Shown: positions 56,506 to 63,947 of the stretch, one piece after another
Numbering within the stretch: position 1 is the first letter of the stretch
How the letters are laid out: each line of letters opens with the position of its first letter
Virus record (IMG/VR): IMGVR_UViG_3300035088_000014
Span: 1-64,000 of that record
DNA: 64,000 nt
Reading direction: 5' to 3' (one strand)
Source: a virus
Notes under the pieces: generated by a model
The model's database searches: none
Seen by the model: the letters and a program-made list of their open reading frames with translations, nothing else
Told to the model about the DNA's origin: nothing
Program-made: the position numbers and the translations under genes

Positions 56506-56777
56506 GCTGCGCTCTCCTTATCGGCAAGCACCCAACTGCGGAATTTTGGAGACTCCTGCACGATGATCCCTTCGCGCTCCAATTCCTTAATCAAAACCAA
56601 GGGAATTTCTTCTGACGACCCACCGGGAAAAGCCGCATACGACATATAAAAGCGCCCGGATGGTTTCAGCTTCGGCCCTTCTCCGGCCTCGTAAATATGC
56701 CGATGTTTTGGCCCTTTTTGTGGATCGGGCAATCCATCAACCTCACGCAATGCTCTGATTAGTTCGTTTCTGTTCAC
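56502..56777 (-). CDS. Small hypothetical protein
   Basis: 91 residues from GTG 56777 behind GAGGAAAACAGC. NRNELIRALREVDGLPDPQK, then RFYMSYAAFPGG and a helix-turn-helix-like C-terminus (IPLVLIKELEREGIIVQ). No family recognised. Confidence 0.7.
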   Translation of the reverse strand: MNRNELIRALREVDGLPDPQKGPKHRHIYEAGEGPKLKPSGRFYMSYAAFPGGSSEEIPLVLIKELEREGIIVQESPKFRSWVLADKESAA

Positions 56778-57178
56778 GCTGTTTTCCTCGTCCTCTTGCG
56801 CGCGGCCTGTACGATCTCGATCACACGCGCACACTGCTGTTCGTCAAACTGGCCGATATGACACCGGTCTTCCGGTAGCTGCATCTTGCGCGAGAGCCAG
56901 ACGTAGGCGCCGGTACGGCCCCAGCCTCGTTCTTTGATCATCGCGTCAAACTCTTCATGCGCTGCGATACGTGCTTTCTTGCCGGCATCATTTGTTGGTA
57001 CGCCCAGAGGTCTGCCGTCCGGGTGGGCTCCGTGGACCGCGCGGCAATCGGGATACCGTGAGCAGCCCCAAAACTTACGCGGCTTGCCGTTCGCATAGCT
57101 GAAACGCCTGGTCTCCCGGAGATGCATAGGTGAGCTGCATTCCGGGCAGACTGGCGCGATGATGGTTGCTGTGCTCAT
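56774..57178 (-). CDS. DUF3268 / zinc-finger-containing protein
   Basis: 134 residues. CPECSSPMHLRETRRF and FWGCSRYPDCRAVHG form a topoisomerase-type zinc finger, then GRPLGVPTN and AHEEFDAMIKERGWGRTGAY and YVWLSRKMQL with HIGQFDEQQC match DUF3268, a phage-associated family. The C-terminal part follows zinc-finger-containing proteins of recombination clusters. Confidence 0.85.
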   Translation of the reverse strand: MSTATIIAPVCPECSSPMHLRETRRFSYANGKPRKFWGCSRYPDCRAVHGAHPDGRPLGVPTNDAGKKARIAAHEEFDAMIKERGWGRTGAYVWLSRKMQLPEDRCHIGQFDEQQCARVIEIVQAARKRTRKTA

Positions 57179-57181
57179 GGT

Positions 57182-58330
57182 TTACTTTTTGGGAAACAAG
57201 TCGCCTAGCGGTACGCCCTGTACTTCTGTCTTCTTCTTGGCTGCCGCTTCTTTGCGTTCCTGTAAAACACCGACGACCAACTGCATTTCTTCCAGCCGCT
57301 TGGTTTCTTCTTCCGCCGTACCGCCCAGGCACCACTTCTTGGCCTCTTCCTGGTCGAGCATGTAAATCTGCTCGTGCAGATCCTTGAACTGCTTCATGCG
57401 GGTCTGTTTGGCTTGCAGGTCGGGAAGTGTTGGCGACTCGTTGTAGCCGGTACGCTGCTGTGGCGCTGCTGGCTCTGGTGACGTGTCTGAGGCGCGCCTG
57501 ATGTCTGCGGGTAGGCCAGAGCCACCTGGCTCCACCACGGGCGTCAGGTAGTCGGCAATGGTCGAATTGCCGTCACGGATGGACTTGTAGATACCACGCA
57601 GCTTGGCGATCTCCGGTGGGCTGGCCTCTGCTAGTTTGTGGCCGATGATTTCTTCCAGTTTCGACGGCATGACATTGATTTCCGCGAAAGCGTCAACGAT
57701 CTTCTTTCGTTCACCGTCCGGGTCTTGGGCCGCCTTATTTTGCAGTGTCCGGTTGGCCTCACGGCACGCCTCATTAACGTAGTCGGACGGAATGAGTTGC
57801 AGGATGCAGTTGCGGTATCCAATGGCTGCGCGCCGATTCGTCAGTTCGCGCAGGTCGCGCTCATCGGGTTCTACCCAGCCGCCCTTTTTGCGGAATATCA
57901 ATTTGCGGAACGAGTCTTCCTGAATGGTGCGTGCGTTCGATTCCATGTCCCAAGCAAAAGACCGGATCATGCGCGTTTCCTGATCGTCGCGGATAACTTC
58001 AAAGCCATACTGGATGTTGCCCCAGAGCCTTGCGGCCTCACGCGCTAGATAAACCGATGGACCGGCGACGTCCTGACCACCGCGGGGGAAGTTATACTCG
58101 GCATCTTCGGCGAACTCGGTTCGCTTGCATGCCTTAAGAAGTTTGGCCCGGCAGTCGTCTTCATTCCGGGGAAAGCGCTTGGCGACGATGATCGCGCCTT
58201 GAACTTCCTGCTGCGCTCTTGCGATCGCTGCCGCGGTTCCCATTTCCGCGAGTGCCTGGGGTTGGTGTTTCTCGATTGCAAAGTCTTTTGGGGCCGCGTC
58301 TGTGCGGTTGGTAGATGGTGCTGTTGCCAT
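57182..58330 (-). CDS. Conserved phage recombination-cluster protein
   Basis: 382 residues behind GAGAGGAAC. IVAKRFPRNEDDCRAKLLKA, NFPRGGQDVAGPSVYLAREA and IGYRNCILQLIPSDYVNEAC are hallmarks of a phage family I often see beside exonucleases. A single-strand annealing or DNA-binding role is suggested by context only. The C-terminus is helical and charged. Confidence 0.65.
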   Translation of the reverse strand: MATAPSTNRTDAAPKDFAIEKHQPQALAEMGTAAAIARAQQEVQGAIIVAKRFPRNEDDCRAKLLKACKRTEFAEDAEYNFPRGGQDVAGPSVYLAREAARLWGNIQYGFEVIRDDQETRMIRSFAWDMESNARTIQEDSFRKLIFRKKGGWVEPDERDLRELTNRRAAIGYRNCILQLIPSDYVNEACREANRTLQNKAAQDPDGERKKIVDAFAEINVMPSKLEEIIGHKLAEASPPEIAKLRGIYKSIRDGNSTIADYLTPVVEPGGSGLPADIRRASDTSPEPAAPQQRTGYNESPTLPDLQAKQTRMKQFKDLHEQIYMLDQEEAKKWCLGGTAEEETKRLEEMQLVVGVLQERKEAAAKKKTEVQGVPLGDLFPKK

Positions 58331-58407
58331 GGTTTGTTCCTCTCTCGTGTTGTCGGTTGAGTTTAAAATCTGATTTCCTTTTCTTTGTTACAGTCGTGCT
58401 CCGTTGG

Positions 58408-58680
58408 CTATTCAGTGCATGAGTAGTTCTTTGGGCAGGCGGTTCGCCCCTTGCATTGCTCCGGGGTGTAGCAAAACGATAGACACACATCCTTGCTGCC
58501 GTCAGTAAATGTGTGCTCGTGTTTGTTGAGGCGCGGTTCGGCTGGGTACGGCAGAATAGTTGCGCTAACAACTTCGCGCTTGCCGAGTTCCGCAGCCAAT
58601 GTTTTGGCCTCGGTTTCGTCCTTCGCTTCGACGCATGCCGGGCTTCCGGTTGAAAACTTAATCCAAAATGGTGTTGCCAT
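58408..58680 (-). CDS. Cys-rich hypothetical protein
   Basis: 90 residues. N-terminal half beta-alpha (FWIKFSTGSPACVEAKDETE). The C-terminal half holds five Cys (CLSFCYTPEQC, CPKNYSC). Position within the recombination cluster suggests a DNA-related accessory. Confidence 0.7.
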   Translation of the reverse strand: MATPFWIKFSTGSPACVEAKDETEAKTLAAELGKREVVSATILPYPAEPRLNKHEHTFTDGSKDVCLSFCYTPEQCKGRTACPKNYSCTE

Positions 58681-58763
58681 CCGTGTCCTCGTTTCCTCGT
58701 TTCAGATTGTGGGTAGGGACCCAATTACGTTGTTGGTTCGAACCATGCCATTTCAAATAAAAG

Positions 58764-58994
58764 TCAGACCGCCTGCGCGTGCTGCACCTTGCGGCCTTCG
58801 ATCTTCTTGCCGCGAATGTTGGCGTTGTACCACTGGCCAGCGCTCTTGGCTGCTTTAAAGTCTTCGTACTGTTCCGGGGTGATTGGATAGGCGTAGGTCT
58901 TTCCGCCGTTTTTAAAAGTCAGATGGATCTCGCCGTTTTCAAAGCCGTGGTGAGAGAACATCTCGCTTGTGATCGGTGTCATTTCCATTTTCAT
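58764..58994 (-). CDS. KTSC-domain-like protein
   Basis: 76 residues from MKMEM behind AAAGGAGAA. IHLTFKNGGKTYAYPITPEQ and FKAAKSAGQWYNANIRGKK match the KTSC domain order, a short domain found in phages and in enzyme fusions. Function unknown. Confidence 0.75.
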   Translation of the reverse strand: MKMEMTPITSEMFSHHGFENGEIHLTFKNGGKTYAYPITPEQYEDFKAAKSAGQWYNANIRGKKIEGRKVQHAQAV

Positions 58995-59001
58995 TTCTCC
59001 T

Positions 59002-59142
59002 TTAAAATTCGTCTTCATCCCATTCGTCATCGGCGTCGCATTCGCCGTTAAGGTGTGGGCAGCTACTCGGTTGCGGGAGCCCGCCACAATCGTCCATGTC
59101 GCAATAGCACTGCTGCCCGCATCGCTCGCATTCGTGCGCCAC
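59002..59142 (-). CDS. 46-residue Cys-rich protein
   Basis: GTG 59140-59142 behind GAAGGAGAAATAG, stop 59002-59004. CERCGQQCYCDMDDC and SCPHLNGEC give eight Cys in 31 residues, followed by an acidic tail (DADDEWDEDEF). Probably a compact zinc-binding domain. Overlaps nothing and has a strong ribosome site. Confidence 0.65.
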   Translation of the reverse strand: MAHECERCGQQCYCDMDDCGGLPQPSSCPHLNGECDADDEWDEDEF

Positions 59143-59144
59143 GA

Positions 59145-59276
59145 CTATTTCTCCTTCGTTACGTTCTTGCCCGTGGGATTCAAGGGCGACAACCTACAAA
59201 AAGCGTTGATACATCTACCGTCGGTCAGCGGTGCGCCGCATTCGGCGCATACCAGCTTGGGTTCCTCGACCATCAT
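59145..59276 (-). CDS. 43-residue zinc-ribbon protein
   Basis: ATG 59276 overlaps the stop of the previous gene (ATGA). VCAECGAPLTDGRC and FCR form the four-Cys site. Ends 3 nt before the GTG of the next Cys-rich gene. Confidence 0.65.
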   Translation of the reverse strand: MMVEEPKLVCAECGAPLTDGRCINAFCRLSPLNPTGKNVTKEK

Positions 59277-60115
59277 CCTCTCCGTGGTGTAGTGATCGGT
59301 TCCGCCTTGCAGCCAGCCGCATTAAAACGGCGCTTCATGGATACCGCGTATGTGTTAAGGCCGGCCTGATTCAGCTTGAGTACCGTCAACGGTACTTTGC
59401 CCGATGCAACGTCCTTGACCAGCAGTAGGAAATTAGCGTCATACTCCTCTGAGCCTTCATCGCCGACAACCCAGCCCTTCCAGCGATTGCTATCAATCAG
59501 CCCTTCGGTCTGTGGCAAGGTTGATTCGACGATTACCGGCGCGCTGAAGACCTGGGCAATCGGCTCGGGTGGCGCGGAGATGATCTCTTCAGCCAGGGCC
59601 ACATTGCCGGACTGCTCGGCCTCGATCGCTGCCTGAATGCGGTATTCCTCTTGCCGCTTGCGCTCTTCTTCGCGGGCCTGCTCGTCGGCAATCGCCTGAA
59701 GTCTTCGCTGCTCGGCCAGTCGCTTGCGCTCCGCTTCTTCCTTGAACTGATTGCGCGCATTGCCCAGCAGTTTTTGAACCTGCTCGGCTGGAGTGTCGCC
59801 AGAGTTAAATTTGGCTGATAGTTCGCGGTGAAAGTTGAATCTCCGCGTCAGCTCCGGCCTGAAGGTGGTTTCCAGGTCGTCACGATAGTCTTTTACTCGG
59901 ATCAGTAGCTCGCCGGCGCGAGCGTATTCGTCGGCAGTAGTGACCGCGATTTTCAGCTTGACCACTTTGCCGTTCTGGATCTCGGCAACGGACTCCAGGA
60001 ATTGCGTTGTGCGCGCCAGGGCCATACTACGTTTGATTTCTCCGGCGTCGGGACTCTGGATCTCTGGTGCTGCCGGTACGGTGGTTAATTGAGTTTCTGC
60101 TGGTACGGTGGACAT
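59273..60115 (-). CDS. Coiled-coil phage protein of the recombination cluster
   Basis: 280 residues. Residues 110-175 are a long coiled coil (EEAERKRLAEQRRLQAIADE). The C-terminal domain (residues 200-280, WKGWVVGDEGSEEYDANFLL) looks alpha/beta. It lies between the exonuclease and the annealing-type protein. Function unknown. Confidence 0.7.
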   Translation of the reverse strand: MSTVPAETQLTTVPAAPEIQSPDAGEIKRSMALARTTQFLESVAEIQNGKVVKLKIAVTTADEYARAGELLIRVKDYRDDLETTFRPELTRRFNFHRELSAKFNSGDTPAEQVQKLLGNARNQFKEEAERKRLAEQRRLQAIADEQAREEERKRQEEYRIQAAIEAEQSGNVALAEEIISAPPEPIAQVFSAPVIVESTLPQTEGLIDSNRWKGWVVGDEGSEEYDANFLLLVKDVASGKVPLTVLKLNQAGLNTYAVSMKRRFNAAGCKAEPITTPRRG

Positions 60116-60119
60116 AAAA

Positions 60120-60833
60120 TTACCTTCCTTCGTGATTCCTCTTGTCGAGGGTTATGCAAAGCGCTGATTGCCAGACCTGAAGATCATTCGAGAAGAAGAC
60201 CTTTGAGTGTGGGTCATCGCTGGTGTAGAGCTTGAAAGCGCCGTCGTCGAATAGCTGCGGAATAATACGGAGCATCGGTGCCGACAAAATGCCGCGAATC
60301 TGCTCCGCTGTTAATGTCAGCGCGAAACGTCCTGCGCGGATCGCGCCCTTGATTCCTTCCTCATATGCGGCCTCCTGTAACCCCCATGACCGCTGACCGG
60401 CGCCAGAGGCGTTCTTGATGTCACAGATTACCCAGCGTCTGCCGATCATCCCAATGCTGTCGTACTGCATGCCGTATCGCATTCCCATGAACTCGCCGAG
60501 CATGCGGCCTTCGTTCACGATGGGTGTATAGCCGGTGTCTTTTCTGAATCTCTTATAGGCTTCAAGACGGCCGTGAATCGTTGGCCAAGGCTTGGTCTGG
60601 GTTTCTTCGTCCAGATCGTTGACGTCCCAGAAGTGACACGCCTGATGGACCAGGCGGCCGATCTGCCGTTTACGCTCAAGAGCTAGCGGATTTGTTTGTT
60701 CGACGATGCTGTAGTTAGAGAACCCGATTTCAGTGAGAACCTGGGTTACCGATGGAATAGCCCTCCCGTTCGAATCGCGGTAGACGTGATCCTTCTCATC
60801 GAACGTGAACGGGATGGCTTGAGCAGTTGACAT
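60120..60833 (-). CDS. PD-(D/E)XK exonuclease
   Basis: 237 residues. IPSVTQVLTEIGFSNYSIVE, GRLVHQACHFWD, YDSIGMIGRRWVICDIKNAS and SWGLQEAAYEEG give the order His, Asp, D-x-K and Gln of the Cas4/YqaJ-like nuclease fold (catalytic D-I-K near residue 138). Generates single-stranded ends for recombination. Confidence 0.85.
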   Translation of the reverse strand: MSTAQAIPFTFDEKDHVYRDSNGRAIPSVTQVLTEIGFSNYSIVEQTNPLALERKRQIGRLVHQACHFWDVNDLDEETQTKPWPTIHGRLEAYKRFRKDTGYTPIVNEGRMLGEFMGMRYGMQYDSIGMIGRRWVICDIKNASGAGQRSWGLQEAAYEEGIKGAIRAGRFALTLTAEQIRGILSAPMLRIIPQLFDDGAFKLYTSDDPHSKVFFSNDLQVWQSALCITLDKRNHEGR

Positions 60834-60837
60834 AAAA

Positions 60838-61041
60838 CTATGAACTTCTCCGTTGCAATTTCTTCCGGCGTCTTTCCTGCCGTTCGCGCTTCGAGTGTGT
60901 TACCCGCAACCGGCCAGTCTGGAAACCCAGACCGTCCAGCGCCCAGGCGCGCAAAGACTTCCATCGCCAAGGGCTTTCTCCGAGGTATGGGCTGGCCAGG
61001 CCACTCGCAATAGCCAGCAGTGATGGCGCTGGGTTTTTCAT
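60838..61041 (-). CDS. Small basic protein
   Basis: 67 residues, ATGA overlap with the previous gene, ends 4 nt before the next. Hydrophobic start, Trp-rich middle, and Arg/Lys-rich end (RERQERRRKKLQRR). Packing supports it; function unknown. Confidence 0.55.
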   Translation of the reverse strand: MKNPAPSLLAIASGLASPYLGESPWRWKSLRAWALDGLGFQTGRLRVTHSKRERQERRRKKLQRRSS

Positions 61042-61424
61042 GCTGTGACCAACTCTCTGGCTTCGGTGGGCTCAGAAACCGCAGGCGGGGTCGGTTCAAC
61101 AGAGCGAACGTAGGCCGCAACGTCTTCGATGGTCTTTAAGCCGTCGTGAACCCTGTAGTAAAGCTCGCTGATCTCGGCGACATGTTCGGCCGTGAGCCAC
61201 GGCCAGCGCGATTTAATGCACTCCATCTCGGGGATTGGGCTGTAAGTATTTGCTGGTAGTGGAAGAGCCTGCTTGTTAAATTCTTCCGCCGTGACTCCAG
61301 CGGCCAGAAGCGCACCGCCAAGAGCGCAGCCACAGGAACCGTCTCGTGAGAGCCATTCGCCAGGAGTGCCCTTTTTTAGCGTGTCGCCCAAAATAATCGC
61401 GTGTTGCAGTAAAAGTGTTTTCAT
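61038..61424 (-). CDS. Hypothetical phage protein
   Basis: 128 residues. CGCALGGALLAAGVTAEEFN near residue 31 and IEDVAAYVRSVEP near 98. Helical. A pattern seen in other soil-phage early regions but with no known function. Confidence 0.75.
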   Translation of the reverse strand: MKTLLLQHAIILGDTLKKGTPGEWLSRDGSCGCALGGALLAAGVTAEEFNKQALPLPANTYSPIPEMECIKSRWPWLTAEHVAEISELYYRVHDGLKTIEDVAAYVRSVEPTPPAVSEPTEARELVTA

Positions 61425-61450
61425 GATTTCCTTTCCGGTTTGCTGTTTTT

Positions 61451-61485
61451 GGCCCGTGACCGCTTCGAGTGTTCGACCACGGGCC
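61451..61485. other. Hairpin upstream of the 61424 gene
   Basis: GGCCCGTG (61451-61458) and CACGGGCC (61478-61485) form a perfect 8-bp inverted repeat with a 19-base loop. No T-tract follows on the minus strand, so it is not a standard terminator; it may stabilise or regulate the message. Confidence 0.45.
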
Positions 61486-61519
61486 CTATAAGGAGTCTTG
61501 ATGTTCTGGCTTCATTTGT

Positions 61520-61768
61520 TTATCGCTTTTGCATAGGCGGCGTACCTCCTTCACTGAGTTCGAAAATTTGCTCCAGTTCATCGACTTCGCGCCAACGTTT
61601 CATCGGCCTCATGGTGTCCAAGTCGTACGGAACGGTGGCTCCGCAGTCCAAACACTTCTTGTAGCTGCGCATCACAGCGTGCTCATCCGGCAGCGTGAAC
61701 ACGCGCGAGAGCTTCTTATGTCGGCAGCGAAACCAGATGCGGTCGAGAATGGAGTCAATGAAACTCAT
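61520..61768 (-). CDS. Small zinc-site protein
   Basis: 82 residues. WFRCRHKKLSR and KKCLDCGATVP supply Cys and His of a ribbon, in a pattern common in phage accessory proteins (RPMKRWREVDELE follows). ATGA overlap with the upstream microprotein. Confidence 0.75.
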   Translation of the reverse strand: MSFIDSILDRIWFRCRHKKLSRVFTLPDEHAVMRSYKKCLDCGATVPYDLDTMRPMKRWREVDELEQIFELSEGGTPPMQKR

Positions 61769-61887
61769 TTGGTCAAAGCTCGATCTACGGAGTTAATGGC
61801 CTCGGTGATCATTGCGAAGTAGAGCCACGCCATGGCCGCAAACCAGGAACAAGCGATCACCACCGAAGACCAGCAGATACGCTTCAC
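61765..61887 (-). CDS. 40-residue membrane microprotein
   Basis: GTG 61885-61887 overlaps the previous stop, and TGA 61765-61767 overlaps the next start. One TM helix (WSSVVIACSWFAAMAWLYFA). Both overlaps are GTGA/ATGA, which strongly supports translation. Confidence 0.65.
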   Translation of the reverse strand: MKRICWSSVVIACSWFAAMAWLYFAMITEAINSVDRALTK

Positions 61888-62078
61888 AGTCCGTACCTCG
61901 CTCTCCGCTCTTCCTTGGTTTCATGGAGGAGCTTTCTGCCCTCTCTTGATTGCCAGTACAGGTGCGTGAGGTACAGCGGTTCGTCGGTGTCCTGAAAGTG
62001 CAGGACCTTGCAGTGGAGACAGTGGTAGTAGGTCACCGGCTGCATCTTGACGAGTGCTGGAGCAGGGGCGGCGATCAT
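61884..62078 (-). CDS. Small Cys/His protein
   Basis: 64 residues from MIAAPAPALVKMQ behind AAAGGAAGG. YYHCLHCKVLHF is a CxxC/H site. Basic C-terminus. Confidence 0.7.
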   Translation of the reverse strand: MIAAPAPALVKMQPVTYYHCLHCKVLHFQDTDEPLYLTHLYWQSREGRKLLHETKEERRARYGL

Positions 62079-62245
62079 GCGGCCTTCCTTTTCCGTAGCC
62101 ACCTGATGACATCTCCGAAGAACCATCCCGCAAGCAGGGCGCTGCTACCTATCAGGCCATTTGCAAAGGTGGAGTATCGCCACCAAAGACCACCCCAAAT
62201 AATCGCCAAAACAAAACCAATCAGCGTTTTCGTACGATGGCTCAT
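62075..62245 (-). CDS. Small membrane protein
   Basis: 56 residues from MSHRTKTLIGFVLAIIWGG. Two hydrophobic helices, the second LIGSSALLAGWFFGDVI, and a basic C-terminus. ATGA overlaps on both sides. Could be holin-like. Confidence 0.65.
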   Translation of the reverse strand: MSHRTKTLIGFVLAIIWGGLWWRYSTFANGLIGSSALLAGWFFGDVIRWLRKRKAA

Positions 62246-62346
62246 AGCCCCACCACCAGTCCGTAGAACGCAGCGCCGAGCGCGCAGAAGATGAGAGAAA
62301 GACCGAAACCAGCGACGAAGATGAACCAGGGTGATATGCGGTTCAT
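62242..62346 (-). CDS. 34-residue membrane microprotein
   Basis: ATG 62344-62346 overlaps the previous stop, TGA 62242-62244 overlaps the next start. Almost wholly hydrophobic (PWFIFVAGFGLSLIFCALGA). Confidence 0.6.
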   Translation of the reverse strand: MNRISPWFIFVAGFGLSLIFCALGAAFYGLVVGL

Positions 62347-62738
62347 TTGCCACCGCCAAGCTGCTGCTCTTCGTCAGGCGAGAGGAACGGGTCACACTCA
62401 TACTGGGCTGGCTTCACAAGGCGGCAGACAACGCTTCGCGCGGCCTTGATCTGGAACTCGCCCCATGGCTGCTTCACGGTGAAATGAATCTCGCTCTCGG
62501 TAAATCCCTTCTTGCCGGTTCCGAGCGCTTTTGCGGCAGACAGAAATTTATCTTTGTCGCCAGGCCAGAAGGTCATCAACCTGGTTTCGGTTGGAAATGA
62601 GTAAGAAATTTCAAAGGCTGGCCGCGACAAGAGAAAATCGGCAAATGCGTGGATGTTGCGCGCCCAATCGTGGCTTGTTGGTTTTCCGGACTTCGGCTCC
62701 GGTGTGTTCAGGCGGTCTGCGGTGATTTCTGTATTCAT
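62343..62738 (-). CDS. Hypothetical protein
   Basis: 131 residues from MNTEITADRLN, right after the HNH gene stop. Beta-rich centre (FEISYSFPTETRLMTFWPG, ESEIHFTVKQPWGEFQIKAA). No family recognised. Confidence 0.7.
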   Translation of the reverse strand: MNTEITADRLNTPEPKSGKPTSHDWARNIHAFADFLLSRPAFEISYSFPTETRLMTFWPGDKDKFLSAAKALGTGKKGFTESEIHFTVKQPWGEFQIKAARSVVCRLVKPAQYECDPFLSPDEEQQLGGGK

Positions 62739-62739
62739 T

Positions 62740-63453
62740 TCAGGAGGCCTTCCTTCCTTTGGTCTTCCACTCACTTCCGGGGCGGCGATTGCGACTCTGT
62801 TCTGCTTTGCTTGCCCAACGGCAGTTTGTAGGCTCGTAGTTGCCGTTGTTGTCGATACGTTCCAGCGTTAATCCGCTTGGTCTAGGCCCCATGTCCGCCA
62901 AGAAAGACCGGAATGAATTCCATCTTTCGCAAACCGCAATTCCCCTTCCGCCGTAACTAGGGAAATTCTTGTTGTTAGGGTCGTGGCATCTCCGACGCAT
63001 GTTCAGCCAAGAGTTGTATTCCGGAAGCTGCTTAACACCTGGCCAGTTGCTCACTTTTTGCCGGGGCGGCTGGCGTCTTACATGGTTGAGCATGATTTGC
63101 TGGTGAGTTACCACGGCGAGATTTTCCGAGCGCCGGTTGTCTGTTCCGCGATTGTTGGTATGGCCTACTTCTTTGTCCGCTGGCGCATTTGTCAGGAAGC
63201 GATGCAGGTAGACGCGCCTTCTAGGGCCGTTCCCATATACGGTGGTGTAGGCGTACAACTTAAAGCGCTTGCCATTAGGGTAGGAATTCGCGACCCGCCA
63301 GAATCCGGCAGCCTGGACGCGATCAAGGTCTACGCGGTCGATGGATACTCCGAAGATTAAACCGTGCTTGGCGGGGCAGAAGAGAACGGCCACACTCGCG
63401 CCAACAGCTACGCGGTTGGTTCGGTTCGTTCGGTTCGTTCGGGTGGTTGTCAT
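62740..63453 (-). CDS. HNH homing endonuclease, double module
   Basis: 237 residues. The N-terminus carries NRTNRTNR from a 9-bp tandem repeat. [20 protein letters not shown] and [19 protein letters not shown] form a first HNH half. Then [40 protein letters not shown] and [19 protein letters not shown] form the second, typical of NUMOD/HNH endonucleases. A selfish gene in the early operon. Confidence 0.85.
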   Translation of the reverse strand: MTTTRTNRTNRTNRVAVGASVAVLFCPAKHGLIFGVSIDRVDLDRVQAAGFWRVANSYPNGKRFKLYAYTTVYGNGPRRRVYLHRFLTNAPADKEVGHTNNRGTDNRRSENLAVVTHQQIMLNHVRRQPPRQKVSNWPGVKQLPEYNSWLNMRRRCHDPNNKNFPSYGGRGIAVCERWNSFRSFLADMGPRPSGLTLERIDNNGNYEPTNCRWASKAEQSRNRRPGSEWKTKGRKAS

Positions 63454-63552
63454 GGGGCAGGAACTCCAGTTCTTAGTTAGCTGCGGTTACGCTGGGGAGA
63501 AATCGACGGGTGGCTCAGGAACCTCAGACTGCGCGACATCTCCCCAACCTCT

Positions 63553-63780
63553 TTATGCGAATCTCACTGTCTCTTCGACCGCGTAATAGCCCTTCAACGA
63601 AAGCATCTGCAGAAGTCTGGTCACGCGGCCAGAATCAAGGCCAGTTTCTTCAACAATCTCTTTGTTTGCCGGTCTCTTGCCGCCACGCTTCCGGGTCATA
63701 TCCTTCAGGGCCTCGAAGAACTCGCGCTCTTTTTTGGTGAGTTCGTGCTGCGGCGTCAACTTCTTGGTCGTCTTTTTCAT
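63553..63780 (-). CDS. Stand-alone winged-helix regulator
   Basis: 75 residues behind AAGGACG. LTKKEREFFEALKDMTRKRG, KRPANKEIVEETGLDSGRV and TRLLQMLSLKGYYAVEE resembles the LexA-type DNA-binding domain without a protease domain. First gene of the leftward operon, with an exact CACGGTATCTTG element (63798-63809) 18 bp upstream, so self-regulation is likely (inference). Confidence 0.8.
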   Translation of the reverse strand: MKKTTKKLTPQHELTKKEREFFEALKDMTRKRGGKRPANKEIVEETGLDSGRVTRLLQMLSLKGYYAVEETVRFA

Positions 63781-63797
63781 GGGTACTTAACGTCCTT

Positions 63798-63809
63798 CAA
63801 GATACCGTG
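63798..63809. promoter_or_regulatory. CAAGATACCGTG element, copy 2
   Basis: Exact 12-bp match to 5212-5223, in the leader of the regulator gene at 63553. Confidence 0.6.
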
Positions 63810-63862
63810 ATCGTGCTTACAATATTCCCTTGTTTTCTGCATGTCAACAGAAAAAATGCCTT

Positions 63863-63907
63863 ACTGTACAGTTTTTTGTTGCAATCACTGTTATGGTGTA
63901 TTACAGT
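63863..63907. promoter_or_regulatory. ACTGT/ACAGT half-sites
   Basis: ACTGTACAGT (63863-63872) is a perfect palindrome. ACTGT (63887-63891) and ACAGT (63903-63907) form a second pair spaced by 11 bp. Similar half-sites are used by LexA-like proteins, although the spacing here is not the standard SOS box. Confidence 0.4.
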
Positions 63908-63917
63908 CCTCTTGCAA

Positions 63918-63947
63918 CACGGTATCTTGTAGCACCGTGAACGGTGC
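63918..63947. promoter_or_regulatory. CACGGTATCTTG element, copy 3, with overlapping palindrome
   Basis: CACGGTATCTTG at 63918-63929 is the reverse complement of 5212-5223. CACGGT (63918-63923) pairs with ACCGTG (63934-63939), and GCACCGTGAACGGTGC (63932-63947) is a perfect 7-2-7 inverted repeat. It lies upstream of the rightward gene at 63966 and may be a strong operator. Confidence 0.65.

Noticed and set aside
61451-61485. Perfect 8-bp hairpin considered as a terminator
   Set aside because: On the transcribed minus strand it is followed by A-rich, not T-rich, sequence.
63411-63453. Repeated GGTTCGTTC units considered as an iteron array
   Set aside because: They lie within the coding start of the HNH gene (NRT repeats), are short and few, and are better explained as a coding microsatellite.
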